DNA of 64,000 bases, taken from positions 186,001 to 250,000 of the forward strand of contig CAOLHI010001820.1 in assembly GCA_948474755.1 (NCBI GenBank), in the 5' to 3' direction. The translations under genes were made by a program, and so were the position numbers. Positions within the stretch are counted from its first letter, which is position 1. The number at the start of each line of letters is the position of its first letter. Shown here in pieces: positions 10,331 to 21,589 of this stretch. Below the pieces are notes generated by a model. The model was not told where the DNA came from, made no database searches, and saw only the letters and a list, made by a program, of their open reading frames with translations. Origin of the DNA: Ctenosaura bakeri (taxonomy: Eukaryota; Chordata; Lepidosauria; Squamata; Iguanidae).

Positions 10331-11375
10331 AAACCTGGGGGTTCGCCGTAGACGACCCCCCCATCGGTACCGTCTTAACGGCGGCGAGGGGAAAGGGAAA
10401 CGACACGGAGGAACTACCACTACAAATGGCAGCGGTTTGTCGCCTTCGCAGAGGAGCGGCGTGAGCCGACTTCCCCCGGGCCCGGGCCCCCGGATCGTTC
10501 TTCACTTACTCCTCCACCTGCGGCAGCAAGGCCTTGCCTTCACCTCGATCAAGGTCTACCTCGCCGCGATTGTGGCGTACCAACCGCCGAGATCACCCTC
10601 CGCGGCGTTCTTCCGGGACGATACCGTCAAGCGGTTCCTGAAGGGCCTGCAACACCTCTACCCGCTGGTATCGCCCCCGCTACCGTCGTGGTCGTTATCA
10701 CTGGTGCTATCGCAGCTCACAGGGCTGCCCTTCGAGCTGATGGCGACAGCGGACGATAGGCTCCTGGCGATGAAGACGGCGTTTCTCGTGGCGATCACCT
10801 CTGCCAGGCGAGCCGGAGAGCTGGCGGCGCTGCACTGCGACGACCCCTTCTTGGTCTTCCACCACGACAACGTCATCCTCCGGCCCAACGTCTCATTCCT
10901 GCCGAAGGTGGTCTCCACCTTCCATCTCAACCAGGACATCGTGCTCCCGGCCTTCTACCCCGAGCCCACCTCGCCCCTGGAGCGTGCCCTGCACTCCCTG
11001 GACGTCCGTCAGGCCCTTGCGTTCTACACGGATAAGACGACGTCCTACCGACAGACACCTCACCTCTTCGTCTGCTATGGCAGGCGTAAAAGAGGCCACA
11101 AGGTATCATCCCAGCGACTCTCCAAGTGGGTCGCGTAGACTATCCACTTAACCTACCAACTGGCCAAGAAGCCTCCGCCGGACCTGCTTCGGGCCCATTC
11201 CACCAGGGCCGTGTCCACGTCCGCGGCCCTTCTGCCGGAGCTGTTGACCTGCCGGAGCTGTGTCATGTGGCGACCTGGGCTCAACCATCGACCTTCATCC
11301 GCCACTACAGGCTTGACTGCCGTTCCAGGCAAGATGCCCGGTTTGGTCGTGCGGTGCTGGCCTCTGTCTTCTAGG
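10330..11375 (+). pseudogene. Tyrosine recombinase of DIRS copy B (broken)
   Basis: A good frame runs from about 10490 to a TAG at 11136-11138. It includes SARRAGELAAL with the first catalytic Arg. Beyond the stop, HSTR is found at about 11195-11210, and after a further frameshift near 11235 RHYRLD is found at about 11300-11320. All catalytic residues are present, but in different frames. Confidence 0.82.
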
Positions 11376-11418
11376 GTCTGGGACCTGACCCACCATCCTA
11401 CAGGTGAGCTATTCAGTC

Positions 11419-11512
11419 TCCTATTGTATGAGGCACAGAGACCACGAAGAAGAAGAACAGGTTGCTTACCTGTAACTGTAGTTCTTCGAGTGGTCATCTG
11501 TGCCTCATACAC
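11419..11512 (+). repeat. ICR of DIRS copy B
   Basis: It holds the inverse of the left end (GGCACAGAGACCACGAAGAA) joined to the inverse of the right end (GAACAGGTTGCTTACCTGTA). The right terminal copy of the latter is at about 11691-11747. Confidence 0.88.
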
Positions 11513-11751
11513 ACCCGCCCTGCCTTCCCCTCTCTTTCAGGTCCCATGTTCTTCGGCGGACCAGAACTGAGGAGAGACCGTGGCTCGGCGGGAGGAGCAT
11601 GTGTAGTACGACCGAGGGGGAGGGGCTCCCTGCCAAGCCAACGAGCTCTAGAATCTTCCGAACGCTACCGCACAGGCGCGAAAGCTCCTATTGTATGAGG
11701 CACAGATGACCACTCGAAGAACTACCGTTACAGGTAAGCAACCTGTTCTTC

Positions 11752-13249
11752 AGTATACGAAAGGATCTTCCTCCATTGCTGTTATTCTGAAATATTTTTG
11801 AATACATGCATGCCTTCACACATTTTGTATCATATCTGCCTTAGTTCTATATTTGGAGTTCATTTCCTAAACTACTTTAAATAATTAATATATAAATTAG
11901 GGTGAGCTTAATAATTTTTAAAAAAAAATAAAAAACCAAATGTTTGGTTATTAAAATCAGTTTTCCCCCTTCTCCATTGCTACAAAAGATTTCAGAAGTA
12001 TTTGGAAAGCAGCACGGTATTTTATAGATTGGATGGGTGAATATCATCAGGTAACAGATTTTCCCCATTGTGGAGACACCAATGAGGGAATGCTGCAACA
12101 TTCTGTGATCCAAGAATTTTTTAAAAGGCAAGAATAAAACTGAATTGGGAACTGGACCAGACTAAATACTGGTGTGGATCAGTTCCTGCGCAATTGCTGA
12201 AGTAAAGTTTACCAACCATAATCTGTAGTATGAGATGTTTTATTGTTAAAAATTGGATGAGGCTGCTAACACAGAGATTAAATATATAGTATAAATGAAA
12301 TTTTTCCAACATGATGCCTTTGTTGTGTGATGGAATATAACTCCTGTTACCCCCACCAGAAGCAGAAAAAGGTTTTTGAAGCCTAACCAGGCAGTACCTC
12401 TAAAGTGAAAATCTTCTTTCTGAGAACAGACTGAGGAGCTCCTTCTAATTTCCAGTAAAATACGGACAATATCAAATTTATTTCTCAAGAAGTTTCTATA
12501 CTTGTAGGTATTGTCTGGGCAAAACTTGCCAGTTGTAATCCAAATTAAAGAATTTTACTTCACTGAAGGTAGAAATCTCAAAGTGTTAGGTCTAAGCTCC
12601 CTTGAGAAATGGAGTGTTGCAGTTAGCCTTTGACAAGATGGAGCTTGTGCAGATCTCAGTGGAAGTTACTTTGCTCCTGCTAATGAAATTGAAATTGTAT
12701 TCCCCTTGTTTTACTGTCTTTTGTAATCCTCACATGGCCAAGAATAGGAGTGGCTTCTGCTTGAATTTATATCCTTCTAGAGCACCTTAACTGACAACAA
12801 AAGTTAACATCTTGCAAAGTGACTCTAACATCATCACTTTTCTTCTCCCATATGATTTAACTTCTTTGCCTTATGAAGAAATCAGAGAATCTTCAAAAGC
12901 TTGCGTGATTTATTTTGTGCATTTCAGTTGGTCCAGTAAAGGTATCATTTTTGTGGATTTTGGCTTTTGTTGCACAAAAGTCCCCAGTTACTTGAGCAAG
13001 TGCTGACAAGGGGTGACATTCTTCTACACTCAACAGAACTCTTGCATAAAACCACAAGAAATGGGACTAAATGTTTACTGTTCTGCCTTCCCTGCCGCTT
13101 TTTACCATTAGTCAAAACTACTTGTTTCTTATTTAAGAAAAATCAAACTTTCACATTTCTTGTTCTGTTAATGGGGGACTAATCAGAAGCCCGAACTGAT
13201 GTTTTTATAGCCAGCAGAAGATAAGATCAATTATCTCTTGATATTTTAG
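11752..13249. other. PUM1 intron, unique-looking
   Basis: AT-rich intron between copy B and the first visible PUM1 exon. I see no repeat family, exon or RNA gene in it. It ends in the acceptor ATATTTTAG. Confidence 0.6.
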
Positions 13250-13401
13250 GACCTGCAGTTGTTCCTCATCAGTACTATGGAGTGGCTCCCTGGGGAGTTT
13301 ATCCTGCCAGTCTCTTCCAGCAGCAAGCTGCTGCCGCTGCCGCTGCCACCAATTCCTCAAATCAACAGACCAGTCAACAGACCCAGCAGGGACAGCAACA
13401 G
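13250..13401 (+). CDS. PUM1: PUM1 coding exon ([10 protein letters not shown] segment)
   Basis: PUM1 is a cytoplasmic RNA-binding protein that represses mRNAs carrying Pumilio response elements. This 152-bp exon completes a Gly codon with its first two bases. It then encodes [15 protein letters not shown], a LFQQQ motif, an Ala run and a Gln/Ser/Thr-rich stretch. These belong to the disordered regulatory region before the Pumilio domain. Splice sites are TTTTAG before it and CAG|GTGAGG after it; it ends on a codon boundary. PUM2 has a different sequence here. The preceding exon is not in the window. The following intron is 13.1 kb and carries copies C and D. Confidence 0.96.
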
Positions 13402-14289
13402 GTGAGGAGGAGCTCTATGCTTTGCACAAATGCAAACTGTCAAAGACGCCCAGCATTATTTAAAGGTAACCAAAACCAGAATTGCCACAGGAAACATAAC
13501 AGTTGCCAACATGAGAAAATGGAGTGATTGCAAAAGAAGTAAAATGTTGTTAGAATATAACATAGAGCAGTCTGGACACTGGAAGAGAGGATATTGTTTT
13601 ATAAATAGAGTAACTGTTTAATAGATACTTTTAAACCCCTATCATATGTTGCAAATATGATGTTTTCTTTGTTTTGAGATAGATGGTCAGTAACATTGTG
13701 TTGACCTCCTGAAAAGATTCATATACAGTTCTAATATCCAGACTCCAAACAACCAGTGAGCAAACTGAAAGAGACAGTGATGATTTCTGAGATACCTACA
13801 TATGATATGACAGAGATGCTTGTTTGTAAAGCCCCCCCCCACATTTACTTGCAAAGTAAATTGTCAGTGGGTGGGTGTATTTTGTATGTATATGTACATA
13901 TGTATTTTAGCATGTGCTGCAGCACAGTAGTGATCTCACTCCTTCCAGTCAGGCTTCTTCCTAGACTTTCTCTTACTTCTGACCTTAGATTTGGACTTGA
14001 TGCAAAATGCTTAAAGCAGTGGATCACACTAGGAGATATGAAGATGGTTTCACCTCTTGAACCTCTCATATCAGGTAGTGGATAAATATATCTAATTTGT
14101 CCAGAAAAGATTTAGAAGCCTGTTCATACGGAGAAAAACTTGAGAGAATGGTACATTTTCATACAGAGAAAGGATGAAACTTGCAAATGAGAGGGCAGAA
14201 GAAATTGGACATTCCTATGCTCCAAGAATAGGGATAGAAACTTTATGTACCTCCTGTGACTATTTGGTGGTAGAATTCAAAATCATAGC
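13402..14289. other. PUM1 intron, unique-looking
   Basis: No recognised repeat. A short TGTATGTATATGTACATATG tract lies near 13883. Confidence 0.5.
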
Positions 14290-14505
14290 TGTGTTAGTCT
14301 GATCAATATACAAAGGAATCTTGTAGCACCTTTGAGATAGATGGTAGGAAGTTGGTAGCATAAGCCTTCATTGACTAAGTCTACTTTATCATAAATGTCT
14401 GTTCCTAGGCACTTCACTCCATGTATCTGATGAAGTAGACTTAGTCTATGAAAGCTTGTATTACCAACTTCTTTCTCTCAGTTACTCTCAAGATACTTTT
14501 GCAGA
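14290..14505. repeat. Interspersed sauropsid repeat with internal inverted segment
   Basis: It contains TGTTAGTCTGATCAAT, CTTGTAGCACCTTTGAGA and GATGAAGTAGACTTAGTCTA, which is inverted against CATTGACTAAGTCTACTTTA about 60 bp upstream. I recognise this as a widespread reptile repeat, possibly the 3' part of a Penelope-like element; the class is uncertain. Confidence 0.55.
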
Positions 14506-14910
14506 TTGAGACTTTTTGTGAGTCAGTGTGTTTTCAGACATGCATACATTGGTAAGGTTTGTAGTATAGTTCATTGTTTGTGTAATGCATATACTTAAAA
14601 AATCAAAATAACTAAAATATGTATTTCGGAAAAATGCATAAAAAAGTACGTTGTTGACATTATTTCAAGAATTGTCAGATGAGCAAAACAATAAGTTTAT
14701 TTATCTGTCCACTTTAGTTATCCTCAAAGGTCTGGCAGTGATGACACTCTTGCCCTCACTGAGAACACTGTTCGGTAATGATAATCCTCTTATGTACTCA
14801 GATGTGCTGAGCTGGACCTTTTTAAACAAAATGTTGCCACAAAGTTGGGCGGTGGAAATATATTCCTCTACCCATTGATGTATCAATGGCAGGGTATGTT
14901 TTTAGAAATA

Positions 14911-15059
14911 CTGTATTTGCTGGCGTATAAGACGCACCCGTGTTTAAGATGCACCCCATTTATACACTGGCAAATACTATTTGCCGATGTGTAAGACACA
15001 CCCCATTTTCAAAGAATATTTTTGGGACGAAAGTGAGTCTTATACAGCAGCAAATACAG
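14911..15059. mobile_element. Mariner-type MITE with TA target duplication
   Basis: The 149-bp element has terminal inverted repeats CTGTATTTGCTGGCGTATAA and its inverse ending GCAGCAAATACAG. TA flanks it at 14909-14910 and 15060-15061. It has no coding capacity. Confidence 0.8.
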
Positions 15060-15531
15060 TATATTTTTATAGGTGGTTGGTTCTATACCAATTTCAAAAT
15101 CAATTCCAGAATTCTGTCTATACCTGAAGTTATATGAAAGATGTCTGTTTGAAAATACAGTAAGGATAATGTCTGTAGTTCTTGAAAGGCCTGCGATATG
15201 TACTTTTAAAATAGGACTATTTTCTGAGAGTAATAGAATAGTGGGTTTTTCACTGTTCATAGCTGATTACCCAAGTGTCCACAAATTACAGCTGGACTTA
15301 GTAGTTTCTAATGGCGAGAAACAAAGTGAGTATTGGCAAGGATAGTGATGAGTGCTGGCATATTGTATTACAACTCTTCCCTTTTGATCCATGGAACTGA
15401 TAAAACCCACCAGCACAAAATCCAGTCTAGAGCCATGGAACAGGTTGGGGGAACATCCTACTTTCTTGTGGTGCCAGTGAAATTTATAGCTATTATAGTG
15501 ATTTATGGCTTTTTTGGCTCTTATGGGGAAG

Positions 15532-15603
15532 TATAGTGCCTTACAGCAGTATTCACCCTGCTTGACTTTTCCACATTTTGTTGTGTTACAGTGTGGAATT
15601 GGA
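15532..15603. mobile_element. Tc1/mariner terminal fragment
   Basis: AGTGCCTTACAGCAGTATTC followed by CACATTTTGTTGTGTTACAG matches the typical terminus of vertebrate Tc1-like transposons. Only one end is present. Confidence 0.6.
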
Positions 15604-15604
15604 A

Positions 15605-16225
15605 TGAATATACTGTATATACTTGTGTATAAGCCGACCTCATGTGTAAGTCAAGGGCAGATTTGGGAGCAAAATTATGGATTTGTGTATGACCCGTGTA
15701 TAAGTTGAGAATCATTCTGTGGAGAGGAGAAAGCACCAGCATCATCTCAAGGAGCTAGATGCCCCAGCCACTGCTGCCACTATTTTCTTCCCCATCCATT
15801 CAGAAAGGCCTTTTGCCATGCTACTCAGAGAAAGGGGTGGTTCTTTTTTTTTTTATAAAAGTTAAGGTACAATATTACAGTATTAACACTTATAAAAAAG
15901 GAACCATCCTCTCCTTTGAGTAGAGTGGTGAAAGGAGAGAGTTAGTCTGCCCTGGGAGAACATGAAACGCACCAGCCCCCTTTCTTGGTGCTCCTTTGAG
16001 AGAAAGCAATGTTTCCCCAACCAGGCATTCCCAAAGGCCAGAAATGGTGATACAGTGGAGAAAGTAGAGGGGTGAGTGCTTCCTTTAGGTCTTCCTGGGA
16101 CAGATGAAGCTCTTGCCTTTAGCAGAGCTCCACAAGAAAAGGTGTGGAATCTCTTCTGTCTCTCTGACACCAGCTTTGGTAAAATAAAGCGGGCAGACAG
16201 TATGCAAATTACTTGAGTAAAAAAG
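15605..16225. repeat. Fold-back DNA repeat (TATAAGCCGAC type) with large hairpin
   Basis: It begins TATACTTGTGTATAAGCCGA, a start seen in many reptile MITE-like repeats. Around 15803-15858 and 15888-15942 the sequence is inverted (CTACTCAGAGAAAGG against the inverse of CCTTTGAGTAG), giving a hairpin with arms of about 50 bp. The right boundary is uncertain; it is set by the start of DIRS copy D. Confidence 0.45.
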
Positions 16226-16228
16226 TAA

Positions 16229-16363
16229 TTCTTTGTGGTCTCTGTGACTCACACACATGTGTCATATGCATCTGTGCAGTGCGGTGTTCAGAACCTTCTA
16301 GAGCCTAGAGATAGGTGTTATAATAGGAACCCTGCCCCTATCATCTGAGGCTATAAAGCCACG
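16229..16363 (+). mobile_element. Left terminal repeat of DIRS copy D, cut off by copy C
   Basis: It starts TTCTTTGTGGTCTCTGTGAC and runs through the left terminal repeat to AAAGCCACG. There copy C begins. The remainder of this element resumes at 18709, so the piece is the displaced left end of copy D, not a solo end. Confidence 0.8.
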
Positions 16364-16485
16364 TTCTTCTTTGTGGTCTCTGTGACTCACACAAATAGGT
16401 TATCTACGCCTGCACAACTGGCCCTTTGGGAACCTTCTAGAGCTCTAGGTCTAGTATTTTGGTGAGAACACCACCCATTTCCCTG

Positions 16486-17341
16486 TGTTACCCTGACTTC
16501 TGGGGGTCCCTTTGGGGGGGGCACCTTGATTCATTCCAAAATGCAAATGTTGGGAAAATTAGCAGAGCACTGGCAACAGCAAAATGAAGGACAAGGTAAC
16601 CCAGCAGAATCTTTTACCCAATGTTTATGGGGTCAAACAAAGTGAAAAGGCAGACAAATGTACCAATAACTGTATTTTATTAATAAATGTGTTCTAATGC
16701 ACCAATGCACTCACTCACTCATGCACACAAAGCCTGTTGAGAACGGAAAGAGGTGAAAATTGATAGGGAATTCAGCGGAGGCAGTGACACTGCACCTGTC
16801 CTGAAGCCTTCAGTCCAGGAAGTGGTGAGAAGAACGGAGCTCAGCGAAGAGAAGTGGCTGAGGGGATCACTCAACTAACAGAATGCTGGTCTGCTAGCGT
16901 GGCGAGGAGTTCTCCGAAGAGACCCTCAAAAACTAAGGAATACTTAGAGGGCAGAACGTACCTTGAGGGCAGGCCCTTTCCCGGAAAAACCACTGGCCAA
17001 AATAAAGGGAGAGATGCTGCACAATAGCAACTTGGTAGTTTGCATGGTTGGCTTATGCAGATGCAGAGCAGCGTTTATTAATGTTAGAGTTGCTCAACCT
17101 GGGAAAAACCCAATATTCCACTCAAGTTGGCTATTCCTTGCCTGAAAACCTTTTGTCCTTGTGGACATGTTTAGCCTGAGGTCCCCTAGGGGAATGTGAT
17201 TGGGGATTTTCCTGGTCTGACCTGTTTTCAGTCTTTTGACCTCCTTGTCTGCATTCCCATCTGGGCAACCTCTCTGGCATGGCGGGCATATTCGATATCA
17301 AATTTATAGTCCCCGGGATAGGGTATGTCAGTGGGGTAACA
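16486..17341 (-). mobile_element. Probable solo LTR inside DIRS copy C
   Basis: The 856-bp insert begins TGTTACC and ends GGTAACA, with short inverted ends as in LTRs. It is flanked by CCTG and CATG, probably a 4-bp target duplication with one change. Removing it restores the terminal repeat of copy C. The minus strand has polyadenylation signals, including ATTAATAAAATACAG near 16675, so it is drawn antisense. No internal retroviral genes are attached. Confidence 0.6.
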
Positions 17342-17935
17342 CATGAGGCTAGCTAAAGCCCTTTCCTGCCATCATCCCCAGTTCCTTTTCTACCACTGCA
17401 TTAGCTGTACCCTTAGGTGGCTTCTATCAAGCATTATGGACTTTTGTTTTCACTTCTTGGCTTCTTTTTCTTTTGTTCAGCTTGGTTCGCGACTTTTCCT
17501 GACTGATCCCTTCACCTTGACCCCAAGTTCTTCAACTTGGTTTCGTTTACTGTTTTATGAAACCGACAGCCTTCCTCAAACATTGTCATTCTTGAAACGC
17601 CAAAACCCCCAAGCAAGATGGGCACTCAAAGTGTTTAACCTGCTTAGAGAGCAGTCAAGTGTTTCTTCCACCCAAACATGGCACTCATCTCTTCACTGCA
17701 ATATAATCTCCAACTGAGCCATCATACCAGAGTGAAGTCTGTACAGATCCTCCTAAGCCTCATGGCATTGACAACAACAGTAACACCATTCACCAAACTG
17801 TGGATGAGGGCTCTCCAGAATTGATTCCTCAATACCTTCAATCTCATTCAGCATTGACCAACTTGATGGCTCTCAATACCACAACCCGTCCTCTGATCTC
17901 TATCTTGGAAAGCAAATCACAACATTTCCGCCAGA

Positions 17936-18226
17936 ATGCCCTTTCAGCAACCACCCCCATCAGTCTTGGTAACAACAGATGCTTCATTAGAAGAAGGAGA
18001 AGCCTACATTGGAGTTCTGTCTGAGGGTCAGGTGGTCCATGTCAACAAGGTCTCTCCTCATCTCTCCTCATCAATGCTTTGGAGCTCCTTGCAGGCCTTC
18101 ACTACTTTTGAAGATACATTGAAGGAGAAAGTAGTACAGGTACTGACAGACAACACAACTGTCATCAACAAGCAAGGTGGTAGATCACCAGCCCTCCTCC
18201 GTCTAACACTCCAACTGTGGCACTGA
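17936..18226 (+). pseudogene. RNase H remnant of DIRS copy C
   Basis: The frame reads MPFQQPPPSVLVTTDAS and then LTDNTTVINKQGG, matching the RNase H of copy A. The ALELLA block is altered to SSMLWSSL. The frame ends with a TGA at 18224-18226, before the last acidic block, and the methylase-like tail is missing. Confidence 0.75.
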
Positions 18227-18904
18227 TATCCACTTTGACACATCTTTCCCGTTGCCATTCACCTCCCAGGGGACCAGAATACCATTGCAGACTTGCTGAA
18301 CTGGACCCCTCTAGCGTGTCACAGTTGAAAGCTCAATGAAGAACCTTACTAGCATGACACTCCCACCTCCTTCATCAGTCTCCTATTTGGGTGAATCACA
18401 GAGACCACAAAGAAGGAGGACAGGTTGCTCACCTGTAATTGGAGTTATTCGAGTGGTCATCTGTGAACTCGCATAACCCCACCCTGCCTCCCTCAGTGTG
18501 TCCTATGCTCTAAGGCGGCCACAGTGGCCAGTGTACTGGACATGATGGCAGGAAGTATAGCCTGAGGAGCGTGGGCAGAGTTCCCTTCAAAATACTAGGC
18601 CTAGAGCTCCAGAAAGTTCTGAAAGGGCCTACTGTGCAGGCGCATTTGTGTGAGTTCACAGATGACCACTCAAAGAACTCCAGTTATAGGTAAGTAACTT
18701 GTCCTTCTCTCTCAGACCATCAGTTCCTTTTCTTCTGCCATGACACCGGTGTTGTTGGAACCTTCAGTCAGTCTTGATTCAGACTTGTTCTTTCAGTTTT
18801 TGATTTGCTCTTGGCTCAGTTTTGTCAAACTCTTCTGGTTATTGACTGTATCTCGGACTGTATCTCAGACTGTATCTTGTGTTTCTCTTTGTCTTTTGAA
18901 CTGC

Positions 18905-21125
18905 CCTCTTCTTGATCAACATTCTCTGGTGTATGGTCTCCACATCGGTCTTCAAACTCTGCAGTGCTTGTGGTGGCAAAATCTCTGATAAGGACAGCCA
19001 TTCCAAATGCCCCCTTTGTCTTGAGGAAGGGCACGATATTGGTTCTTGTGCCCACTGCCAACTATTCACCCCCAAACAAGGTGCAGCAGAGCCGCACTGA
19101 CTTAAAACTCTCCTGTGGGATAAGGTTCTTAGCACGTTGGACATGGCATCACAGAACAGGCCCCCATACTCTGCCTCTGTTACCGTCACACAAACTTCTG
19201 CGTGGCCCTTGGCTCAGTCCGTCAATTGGTACTATCTAGCCAAACGACTCTGACTTTGACCTTGAGAGAGACGCAGAAGTCTCAGTCCTTGTCAGCATTA
19301 ACATCAAATCATCAGTACTTCTTCCCACCCTCCTTGGTCTTCTTCACCTGACCATCTAGATCAACACCAAGGGAATCTTCCCATGTCTCCCATAAGGACC
19401 ATAGGTGGGCCTCAGCGTTTCTGGATAAGCCTTCAGCCACCGCATTGGCCAAGAAGCACAAGAAGAAGAAAACTAAAGAGTGTTTGTGCCATTACTCCAT
19501 CACCAAAGGAGCAACAGCAACAACCTATTAGGGCATCTCTTCACCTGCCCTAGTGGAGCACTATGGTACATCTGAGGCCCACAGTACCTCTGCCAGTGAG
19601 ATCGTTGATTCTTCTCCTGTGACATACCCTGTACAGCTGGAGTCCATCTGTCTTGTCTTCTGTCTCAAAACCATCAGGGCACCTCTTCACCTCTGGAACA
19701 CTGGAAAACTCCTCTCTTGCAGTTGTCACCTCAGGACCACTGTCTGTTGCCCTCTCTACCACCAACCCCTTGACATTCCGCATCAGGGATTTGCTCTTCT
19801 TGTTCCCATCATTGCTCTGCAGACCACAGGTCTCGGTACCATACCAGGCAAGACCGTTGGGACTACTCTTACTCTTACCATAGGGCATCTTCTTATGATT
19901 TGGCAGATCTCTTTCCCTACCTTGAGGACTTTCACTGCTACAAACAACACTGACGACACTGTCAGTTCTATGTTGAAGAGGCTCAGTACCATCGCCACTG
20001 GTACTGTTAGTCTCCCTCTCCCTCTCCCATACCGTTGCCTCCGCCTCCTAGACATAGACAGACTGGGTGGGAGGACCATTCAGAGACAGCTAAACAGTTG
20101 TCCACTCAAGAACCAGTAGCTACTCCTATGACTTCTACTCACCTTCATCATGCCAATCTTGATACGTCCGATGCAGCCGTCCTCCAAGAGATCTTGCGGT
20201 GTTGCATCAGCCTCTCCTCAGCACCTTATTTACCATTGCTTCTCTCCCTTCATCTCGTCATCAACCTCATCTTCATCTGCTGACATTGTTTACGATTGCC
20301 CCCTACCATCCCAGGTCGCACCTCAGGACCTTATTTCACCGACCAATGACATGAGCTGTTTTCAGGCCAAATGCTGAGGATGGCCTGCTCTTTAAACTTA
20401 CAAGTTGACTGCCATAGTGAGGATAGGCAGGACCTGTGACTGTGTCCATCCGTCTCTTGCCTTACCTGCCACGTATTCTGAAGAAGGCCTGGGCTTCTCT
20501 ATCCTCAATACCATTGACATGAAAAGAAGTTGGAGTCTCTTTATTGACTCAATGCCTCCAATCTGGACTGGTTTATAAACCACCCCAAACCAAACTCTAT
20601 AGTGGTCAGTGCCACCCAGTCACACACTTCTCAGAGACTGTACACACACACCCCCAGCTGATAAAGAAGGCAAGAAGCTTGATTCCATTGGCAGAAACTT
20701 CTATTCCAATGTGGCACTCCTTTTTCACATCTTAAGCTATGTGGCACGTATGAGTGCTTACCAGGAGTTCCTCTGGAACAAGATTATGCCCTACAAAGAC
20801 CGCTGACTAGATGAGGACAAACAGATCACTACTGTGCTTCATGGTAAGACCTACCGTTTAGCCTCCCAGCAGATTTCCACCTCTAAACACATTACAGATC
20901 ATAGTACCAAATTTTTAGCAGGAGCTATAGCGCTTCGTTGCCATGCTTGGCTTCTGTCTTCAGAACTCTCCCAACAAGTGAGGTCGGTGATTGAAGATTT
21001 GCTGCTTGATGATGCCGGACTCTTTAATGCAGCTACCAATGACAAATTGGAGCACGCACAGAAAATGAGGTCTACGGCCCGGAAATTTGGCTTCCAGCTT
21101 CCTCAGCCTTCTATGTACAGATACT
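18905..21125 (+). pseudogene. Gag-like ORF1 remnant of copy D
   Basis: The knuckle reads CSACGGKISDKDSHSKC, then CLEEGHDIGSC (18960-19060). A basic KKHKKKK stretch lies near 19450. The C-terminal domain is traceable around 20640-21120 (SLIPLAETSIPMWHSFF, RSVIEDLLLDDAGLFNAAT), matching the region before the pol start in copy H. It has several stops and frameshifts. Confidence 0.7.
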
Positions 21126-21589
21126 TCTGATATCTGCAATCCAGTTGAGCTTTCAGCCCTACATCCAATTGGCAACAGAGGACTTCTCAACCACTCCAAC
21201 AGCAGTCCTCTCATAAGCTCCCGTCATCATGGTATTTTCCATCGCAATATAAGAAATGCCAGGTTGATTCTTTTAAGAGATGTGGTTGATGGTCTTGAGC
21301 ATGATACCAGTTTCTGCACCACACATTCCCCACTGCATACTCTTCTACTATCAATATTGAAGATTCCTTGGCCTCTTCTACCTTTAACACCTCCTTTGAC
21401 ACGACCAGTATTACATCACTATCATTGCTTCCCCACTTTGATGATTTCATCTCCATGGTACTCTGTTGACATGAATCCCCATCTCTTTGGCAACAGGCTA
21501 AGCTAACACACTTTGGGCCTCTGTCGTGACAGAGTCTTGAGTGTTGGATATTGTCACCAAGGATATGCCATAGAGTTTCATTACCTTCC

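Larger units (their letters stand above)
5666..11751 (+). mobile_element. DIRS-type YR retrotransposon, copy B (both ends present)
   Basis: The copy is about 6.1 kb, from TTCTTCTTCGTGG at the left to CCTGTTCTTC at the right. It keeps the left terminal repeat, Gag-like region, RT, RNase H and methylase-like tail, recombinase, ICR (11419-11512) and right terminal repeat. It is very GC-rich. The reading frames are broken many times, mostly at runs of C or G that are longer than in copies A and H, so part of the damage may be consensus error. It represents a subfamily whose terminal repeat reads TGTGCCTCATACAATGGG. Confidence 0.93.
16364..18708 (+). mobile_element. DIRS copy C, internally deleted, nested in copy D
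   Basis: The left end is at 16364 (TTCTTCTTTGTGGTCTCTG). The copy is interrupted by an LTR at 16486-17341. It then shows a short Gag-like piece (about 17580-17680), RNase H with TTDASLEEGEA and LTDNTTVINKQGG (17936-18226), an ADLLN remnant near 18290, the ICR (about 18383-18475) and the right end (to 18708). RT, most of Gag and the recombinase are deleted, so it could only have been mobilised in trans. Flanks: CCACG on the left, TTCTCTCTCAG on the right. Confidence 0.82.
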
